This document shows, piece by piece, positions 57,858 to 64,000 of a DNA stretch of 64,000 bases. Within the stretch, counting starts at the first letter, position 1, and the number at the start of each line of letters is the position of its first letter. The translations under genes were made by a program, and so were the position numbers. Origin of the DNA: Culex pipiens pallens (taxonomy: Eukaryota; Arthropoda; Insecta; Diptera; Culicidae); NCBI RefSeq assembly GCF_016801865.2, contig NC_068938.1, positions 28,222,240 to 28,286,239 on the forward strand, written 5' to 3'. The notes under the pieces are model-generated. The model ran no database searches. It worked only from the letters and a program-made list of their open reading frames with translations, and was not told where the DNA came from.

Positions 57858-57949
57858 CATTCAACAGTACTGTAATTCTGTACGTTTTCACAAATCTTTT
57901 TTTTATTTTTGTTTATTTGAATGAAACTTTGTTCCCAACTTTTTTATAT

Positions 57950-58260
57950 ACCAAACCGTAATTGGATTTTATTAGTATTTTTTTATTTGGCTCAAACTTT
58001 GTGAGGGCCTTCCCTATCACCAAAAAAGCCATTTTGTGTCATTAGTTCACCCATACAAGTCTCCATACAATTTTGGCAGCTGTTCTTACGAAAACAGCAC
58101 ATGAATATTCGAAAATCTGTAACTTTTCAATGAATTTTGTGATCAACATGGTGTCTTCGGCAAGGTTGGAATTGATAAGGACTATTAAAAAAATAGGGAC
58201 ATGGAAAAAAAATTGTGATTCACTTTCTCATAAAAAATGAGGTCAAAAAAATATGGATTT
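57950..58260. repeat. F1-related fragment
   Basis: The order of blocks ('gccattttgtgtcattag', 'ccatacaatttt', 'atctgtaacttt', 'gtgtcttcggcaa') matches an F1 arm, closest to the short copy at 1551-2243, with considerable divergence. No termini remain. Confidence 0.5.
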
Positions 58261-58767
58261 CGCTAGGTTTTTTGCCACCCTTCTCCTAGATTTGAAGCAA
58301 ACAATTTCTATGCTACCAAATCAGTATCCGAAACGTTCATAGTTGTAAGGAAAATCCAAATCTCAAAGCACAAGCACAAAAGAAACAAAATTGTTACATG
58401 CTAGTTCCAAAAATAAAAATTGAATTGAATAAAAAATGAAACATGAGTTAATATTTTTTTTTTGGAAACTGTGACAATTACAAAGATTCCATTTTACACA
58501 TTGAAAATCGAACGAATTGTTTCTGAGATATAGCGAGTTGTTAAATAAGAACTTATTAGGTGGCTCGATCAACAATAGCCAAGTTTGATATTTGCAGAAA
58601 CTTGCTCGGGTCTTCAAAAATATTTTTTGCAAAGGTTTTTTTCTTCTAGAAAGTATTTTAAAATTGCGAATTACTGAACTTTATGATTTCTTAACATAAT
58701 TATAACTTTAAACCGCACCGGCTTTATCAAAAAAACGCGTTGAGATTATGCATCTAATTATGATTTT
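58261..58767. other. AT-rich intergenic stretch
   Basis: No gene is visible. Some blocks near 58500-58640 faintly resemble the inner part of F1 arms. Confidence 0.3.
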
Positions 58768-60093
58768 GGGTATTTCTCCGCCAACTCACACAGCAGTTGC
58801 CCAGACCCCTCTTTGATTTGCGTGAAAGTTTGTCCTAAGGGGTAACTTTTGTCCCTGATCACGAATCCGAGGTCCGTTTTTTGATATCTCGTGACGGAGG
58901 AGCGGTACGACCCCTTCCATTTTTGAACATGCGAAAAAAGAGATGTTTTTCAATAATTCGCAGCCTGAAACGGTGATGAGATAGAAATTTGGTGTCAAAG
59001 GGACTTTTATGTAAAATAAAACGCCCGATTTAATGGCGTACTCAGAATTCCGAAAAAAAAACGTATTTTTCATCGAAAAAACCACTAAAAAAGTTTTAAA
59101 AATTCTCCCATTTTCCGTAACTTGACTGTAAAAATTTTTGGAACATGTCATTTTATGGGAAATTTAATGTACTTTTCAATTCTACATTGATCCAGAAGGG
59201 TCATTTTTTCATTTAGAACAAAATTTTTGATTTTAAAATTTCAAGTCTTTTCTAACTTTGCAGGGTTGTTTTTTAGAGTGTAACAATGTTGTACAAAGTT
59301 GTAGAGCAGACAATTACATAAATTTTAATATATAGACATAAGGAGTTTAATAATAAACATCACGATTTATTGCGATTTTACGAAAAAAAAAGTTTTAAAT
59401 AAGTTGGTCATCGTTGATCATGGCCGTTCATGGTCACCCGCGACAGACGCGGACGACGAAACAAGGAGAATCACAAAAAGTTACTTTTTCAAAACTTTTT
59501 TTCGTAAAATCACGATAACTCGTGATGTTTATAAGCAAACCCCTTATGTCTATATATTAAAATTTTTGTCATTGTCTGCTCTATAACTTTGAAGAACATT
59601 GTTACACTCTAAAAAATAACCCTGCAAAGTTAGAAAAAACACGAAATTTGAAAATCAAAAATTTTGTTCTAAATGAAAAAATGACCCTTCTAGATCTAGA
59701 TTCGAAAAGTACATTAAATTTCCCATAAAATCACATGTTCCAAAAATTTTAACAGTGAAGTAACGGAAAATGTGACAATTTTTAAAACTTTTTTAGTGAT
59801 TTTTTCGATGAAAAATACGTTTTTTTCGGAATTCTGAGTACGCCATTAAATCGGGCGTCTAATTTTACATAAAAGTCCCTTTGACACCAAATTTCTATCT
59901 CATCACCGTTTCAGGCTGCAAATTATTGAAAACACCTCTTTTTTTGCATGTTCATAAATGGAAGGGGTCGTACCGTTCCTCCGTCACGAGATATCAGGGA
60001 CAAAAGTTACCCCATAGGACAAAGTTTCACGCAAATTGAAGAGGGGTCCGGGCAACTTTTCCCGATTTCGTGTGAGTTGGTAGAGAATTACCC
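58768..60093. mobile_element. F2 foldback element, complete copy
   Basis: It begins GGGTATTTCTCCGCC and ends AGAGAATTACCC, with TTTT on both sides. The two arms are inverted copies over about 600 bases each, with a few indels in the outer right arm. Between them lies a GC-rich, non-repeated spacer at about 59405-59475. No coding capacity is visible. Confidence 0.75.
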
Positions 60094-61437
60094 TTTTAGA
60101 AAATCTGTTTGACAATATATTCGGCTTTACCAATAATCACATTTTTTCAAAAAAAAAACATAACTTCGGTACCAGATTTTTCACCGTCCTAAACTTTGCC
60201 TTTTTTAGTTTTTTTTTAAATATGTCAAAAGATTTGAAAAATTAATAAATACATATTTTGGGAATTTAACGGTTTGTGATAAAAAGTCAAATTACAAAAA
60301 TCAGGAATATTTCTTCTGAAAATTCGAATAACGAAAAAAAATGTATTTCACTGTCCTGTTTTTGATGTCGTGCTTAGATATGATTTCCTAAACTATTCTT
60401 AAGTGATTTAGAATTTTTAAATGCAAGATGGTGGCCAAAATGGCGGGAATGAAGTATTGAAAAAAAATCATTGTTTTAATTCAATAGAATAGTTATCTAT
60501 TCAAATTTGACTAAATTTGGGTCGCAGAACTCGGTTTTGATGTTAAAAATAAGAAAATGAAAAAAAGCTGAAATTTTTTTTTTGTTCGTGATTCGATTAT
60601 TCGAAGTCTCTTACAAACCTTTGAATAATCAAGGCTTCGGATAATCGAGTCTGGACTGTTGATAATCGAGTCACTGTTGAAAATGGACGGGTAATTAATC
60701 AATTTGGTATTTTTTACTGACTTATAAAAAATTAATTCAAACATTTCATATATATTCAAATCATATTTATTTTTAACTTCCGTGACCAAGGACTCGTGAC
60801 TCAACTGCCCCTGCAGAAGCACGGTAGCACGGCTTGCAAAAAGGCCCTTTGATAAAAAAAAATATTTCTGCCTATTTGTAATCAACTTGCACTCACAGTC
60901 TGGTTAACGCGCAAACCACAACTCAATATCACACAGCTGATGTGAAACGTAATTAAACACTGCAACAAACACGAGGATGACGGTGACGTTTACCGAACGG
61001 AATCGACCCACGATCACAAAATTCCAACTGACTGACTTTTTTCCCGCCGTCGGAAACGCGCATGAGGTTCTCTGCGCAGATCTTCACCCCTTATCACACA
61101 TCCTGTCGGTTGAAGCAACTCCATCACGGTGATTTCTTCTGCCGCACTTTTCAGACAAATAAACAGTCGTGCTATGCGTTACCCTAGAATCGACTGTAGT
61201 CAAACCACGGCCACGTGACTGGAATGAGTTAAGGTGAAGCGCAGCGAGCGAAGAAGACTCGCCGCCTCGCCGTCTTTCGCGCCTTTTTCGGGCTGGCGTC
61301 ATCTACTTCACCAGCCGAAAACGAATTATTGTATGAAGAAATTAGAATGCGATTTCCTTCCGAGGATGCATAGCATTAATTGGTAGGGGTGGTCAGTTTA
61401 AGAATTACAACAGGATGGCGATAATGACACAATTTAA
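60094..61437. other. Intergenic stretch with a mixed-composition island
   Basis: Positions 60580-60670 contain repeated CGATTATTCGAAG-like motifs of an old dispersed repeat. Positions 60890-61320 are distinctly GC-richer and single-copy in the window, with CG-containing motifs. They could be a promoter or leader, perhaps for a gene read leftwards, but no splice or coding evidence supports this. Confidence 0.3.
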
Positions 61438-62191
61438 CAGTGTTCCCACTAGCCTAAGCCATCGGCTAGGCTAGGTTCATTTTTCTGGTTCAGGTTCACT
61501 CCACACGTCGGCAAGCATCGTCGGCTCAGGCTCAACGAGCGCCGTGAGCCATGGTTCATTTGGTTCAAACCAGGCGAGGCTAGCCAAAATGAACCATTGG
61601 CTTGAACCAGGCTTGAACCTGACCAAAGGATGTTAGGCTAAACGGCGAGCTCTGTTACACCATGATACTGTTCAACCCTAAATCTACTACTGCGTAACAC
61701 TGTTACATCGTAACAGTGTTACACCGTAACAGTAATACACCATAACAGTGTTACACTGTAACAGTGTTACACCGTAACAGTGTTACACCGTAACAGTGTT
61801 ACACCGTAACAGTGTTACACCGTAACATTGATACACCGGTTGTGTAGTGTTGCAACGAATGTTGTGGTGTAACAATATTACGGTGTAACGAATGTTACGG
61901 TTTAATAAATGTTCCGGTGTAACAAATATGTCGTTGTAACAATGTTACGGTGTAACAATGTTACGGTGTAATAATGTTACATCATTAACATTGTTACATC
62001 ATTATATTTGTTACACGGTAGCATTGTTGCACCGTAACACTTATGCATAGTCATTGTTTTCATTAGCCGGGTTAGCCTGGCTTAAGCCATGGTTCATGGT
62101 TCACTGAACCAGGATTGAACCACAAAAGGCGGCTTAAGCCGAACCAATTTAATTGGTGAACCTAGCCTAACCGGTTCATTTGGGAACTCTG
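61438..62191. mobile_element. 754-bp hAT-type element carrying a palindromic satellite
   Basis: The inverted termini CAGTGTTCCCA and TGGGAACTCTG (one mismatch) are flanked by the exact 8-bp repeat CAATTTAA (61430-61437 and 62192-62199). Subterminal regions repeat 'ggttcatt', 'ggcttgaacc' and 'agcctaagcc' in both orientations. The core is the minisatellite at 61690-62040. No transposase frame is present. Confidence 0.8.
61690..62040. repeat. 16-bp minisatellite in two opposite halves
   Basis: The left half (about 61690-61835) repeats GTTACACCGTAACAGT. The right half (about 61860-62000) repeats its approximate complement, GTTACGGTGTAACAAT. Each unit itself contains an inverted GTTAC/GTAAC pair, so the region is palindromic at two scales. 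Confidence 0.85.
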
Positions 62192-62470
62192 CAATTTAAA
62201 CATAAAAATTTAAGTTTCTTTCACAAAAAATGTGCAGCGTATTATGTTGAACATGACCAACATGACAAAGAACTTTGAATTAAGCCGAACAAAGCATAAG
62301 CATCCCTAACCTAAAACCCATTGTTTCAACACCGATTAAATATACGCCGGTTCCGTTCCGTTCGATTCCGACGGGTTAACACGCACACGGTCAACCCGTT
62401 TCCCATATATACTCCGTACACTATTTTTAATAATGGTTATGACTTCAATTTTTTGTATTGTTATTTTCAG

Positions 62471-62911
62471 ATTACGGCGACCCCACACCAGAGTCCAGAG
62501 AGAGAGTGACGTGTAACGCATGAGTTGTGCATATTGATAACTCGGCCTCTGAAAGTCGAGGGAAAAAGTTCTGTACATACAACATAATCAACACACCCGC
62601 GGTGAAGGAGTCACACTTCGTATGGGTGGCCGCTAACGGACGGACGAAGCTCCTCAGCAGAGTGCTTGATCGCATCCAGAATATCAATCAACCACCACCG
62701 CCAGGAACGGAAGAGGCTTGGTAACGCTTGATTGCCGGATCCAAGACCGGGCGCGCGTAACCTGACGCGGGAATCGAAGTCTTCGATCAGTAAGAACTCA
62801 AGTGACGACCGTGGCGGACGCGTATAACTAAGTGTTCTTGAAGAGTTAGTTTTACTGCAAAGAAAGTGTGAAGTGAGCAAAAGTGTTGTCCTGTGAAAGA
62901 TCGAAGCAACT
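62471..62911 (+). other. Candidate 5' untranslated region of the right-edge gene
   Basis: A good acceptor (polypyrimidine tract and TTTTCAG) ends at 62470, followed by GC-richer sequence up to the start codon at 62912. Several short upstream open frames are present. Transcription could instead begin inside this stretch. Confidence 0.35.
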
Positions 62912-63006
62912 ATGCTCTACTTGAAGATCATCGCCGTGGGACTGTGCTCCGTGCTCGTCTGGGATGCGGTGGAAGCAGCGGAAACAGTGTGCTCCACGAC
63001 GACTAT
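62912..63006 (+). CDS. Signal-peptide exon of a possible Nimrod-type gene (partial)
   Basis: The ATG at 62912 opens a 31-residue frame with a clear signal peptide (MLYLKIIAVGLCSVLVWDA, cleavage probably after VEA near 22), then AETVCSTTT. It reaches a possible donor AT|GTAAAT at 63007 in phase 2; if unspliced, TAA follows directly and the peptide would end after 32 residues. A signal peptide followed by one cysteine and a phase-2 intron is the same layout as exon 1 of the NimA-like gene (HSVCIRYE, phase 2), and the gene lies next to NimA and NimB, so a NimB, NimC or eater-like gene is plausible. Too little is visible to assign the family. The remainder would be beyond 64000. Confidence 0.45.
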
Positions 63007-63407
63007 GTAAATATTTTGGTTCTAGATTTTCATAAATAGCTTTTTTTTTATGTATAATTGATTTCATGAAACATTATGCAATTATTAATTATGTCTAAAT
63101 AAGTAACTGTAAAACATTGGGTTCTCTGTACAAACTGTACAAAGTCTATTCATAAAAAAGTACTAAAAAATCTGTATCTTTAAAAGTGATACCCCGATCA
63201 ATTTGGTTAAGGCGATTGTCCACACCCAAAATTCAGAGTCGAGATAATCGTTCTCTCAAAATTTATTGAGGGCTCAGTGCCAAAATCGATAGAATAATGG
63301 TACCAACTCACACCATCATAACAAATGAGTTCATTCGTTAGTTGAATCAATAAATCTCCAACAAGTGTCATACATCGACTTCTGACTTCTCCTTGGTCAC
63401 CAAGCTG

Positions 63408-63480
63408 TGGTGGTCGAGGCAGCTAAGTCATTGGATTGGTTTGTCAAAGGTCTCTGGTTTGATTCCCGTTGTCGACACTT
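63408..63480 (+). repeat. tRNA-derived SINE fragment
   Basis: An A-box-like TGGTCGAGGCAGC is followed 40 bases later by a B-box-like GGTTTGATTCCC. The arms pair poorly and no anticodon stem of normal length is kept, so it is a retroposon fragment rather than a tRNA gene. Confidence 0.45.
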
Positions 63481-63954
63481 TTGGTTTTTTGTTTGATGGA
63501 TGAACTTTTTTTGCAAATGAACCTCGAGAGAATAGTTCTATCGCCCATCTCGAGCTGTGTTCTCTGCGTCCGTGAATGGTACCACTATTCTCTCGACTCG
63601 AGACCATCATTCTCTCGGACTAGCGCTGCCAGTTTTAAGCACGATCCATACAAAAAAGTTTTTTTTTGTATGGACAATTGTCCCCGAGGGGGGGGGGTTT
63701 CAGATTCCCAAAAAAGTGTCCACGTGGTTTATGGATGGTCCCTATCTTTAAAACTATTCAACAGAATTCCAATGCTTAACAACTTAAGAGAAATTTTGTG
63801 ATATATCATCGATAAAAAAATTAGCGCCACGAATTTAAAATTTTTGACATTTGGGGAGCAGTTTGTATTTATTATTAGACTTTCCAGGAGGCTTCTCAAT
63901 GACCAAAAAGGGGGGAACCAGCCCCTGAATGCCCGCCAAAAAGTCATTTTTATT

Positions 63955-64000
63955 ACATCCTTTTACATACATTTAAGTGAGATCCGGATATATGTAAAAA
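63955..64000 (-). repeat. Start of another copy of the microsatellite-bearing repeat
   Basis: The complement of these bases (TATCCGGATCTCACTTAAAT and the following GTATGTAAA) matches the sequence at 9640-9670 in the host repeat of the Waldo-like element. The copy runs off the window. Confidence 0.5.

Larger units (their letters stand above)
63007..64000 (+). other. Presumed first intron of the right-edge gene
   Basis: AT-rich sequence with F1-like fragments near 63160-63210, a tRNA-related fragment (listed separately), and short repeats near 63660-63750 also seen near 10480. No second exon is recognisable before the window ends. Confidence 0.3.

Noticed and set aside
57234..57924. Long open frames of 118-221 codons on both strands
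   Set aside because: They arise from a 127-bp tandem repeat with few stops; the repeat shifts frame each unit and no domain is present.
61690..62040. CRISPR-like array
   Set aside because: Repeats are contiguous 16-bp units without unique spacers, in a eukaryotic hAT-type element.

Overview
This is a window of a mosquito genome, most likely Culicinae and plausibly Culex. The evidence is long AT-rich introns, dense nested transposon relics, dimeric tRNA-derived SINEs, a Waldo-like R1-clade retrotransposon, and an ACE-like gene beside Nimrod-family genes, an association known from the Drosophila Nimrod cluster. The species is inferred; no species-diagnostic gene is present.

All host genes read on the + strand. 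(1) The last two coding exons of an angiotensin-converting-enzyme-like peptidase gene (20191-20331 and 24899-25220). Its catalytic exons are not visible and must lie left of position 1, so positions 1-20190 are probably one large intron. (2) A complete six-exon NimA-like gene (29986-42182): signal peptide, EMI domain, one NIM repeat, two EGF-like repeats, Ser/Thr-rich stalk, one transmembrane segment and a tyrosine-rich cytoplasmic tail. (3) About 550 bases further on, a complete three-exon NimB-like gene (42736-50510) for a secreted protein with seven NIM repeats. (4) At the right edge, one signal-peptide exon (62912-63006) of what may be a further Nimrod-type gene that continues outside the window. 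NimA-type products are expected to be phagocytic surface receptors of blood cells, and NimB-type products are expected to be secreted relatives.

The rest is mostly mobile DNA. The left part holds a nearly full-length Waldo-like non-LTR retrotransposon (3556-9442, - strand) inserted in the TG/TATG microsatellite of an older repeat. Two foldback families recur: F1 (termini GAGCARTTCTCT, 4-bp target duplications) and F2 (termini GGGTAATTCTCCGCC). The F1 copy at 45725-47657 is an almost perfect 1.9-kb palindrome inside the first NimB intron, nested in a hAT-type element that is nested in a small TA-flanked element. Three elements have exact 8-bp target duplications and CA(A/G)-type termini of the hAT kind. 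Two TTAA-flanked miniature elements share termini. A retroposon-like insertion at 56669-57857 has a 23-bp target duplication and about five 127-bp monomers at its presumed 5' end.

Limits: exon junctions were placed by eye from splice consensus and reading-frame continuity. Transposon superfamilies are assigned from termini and target duplications only. No database search or RNA evidence was available.
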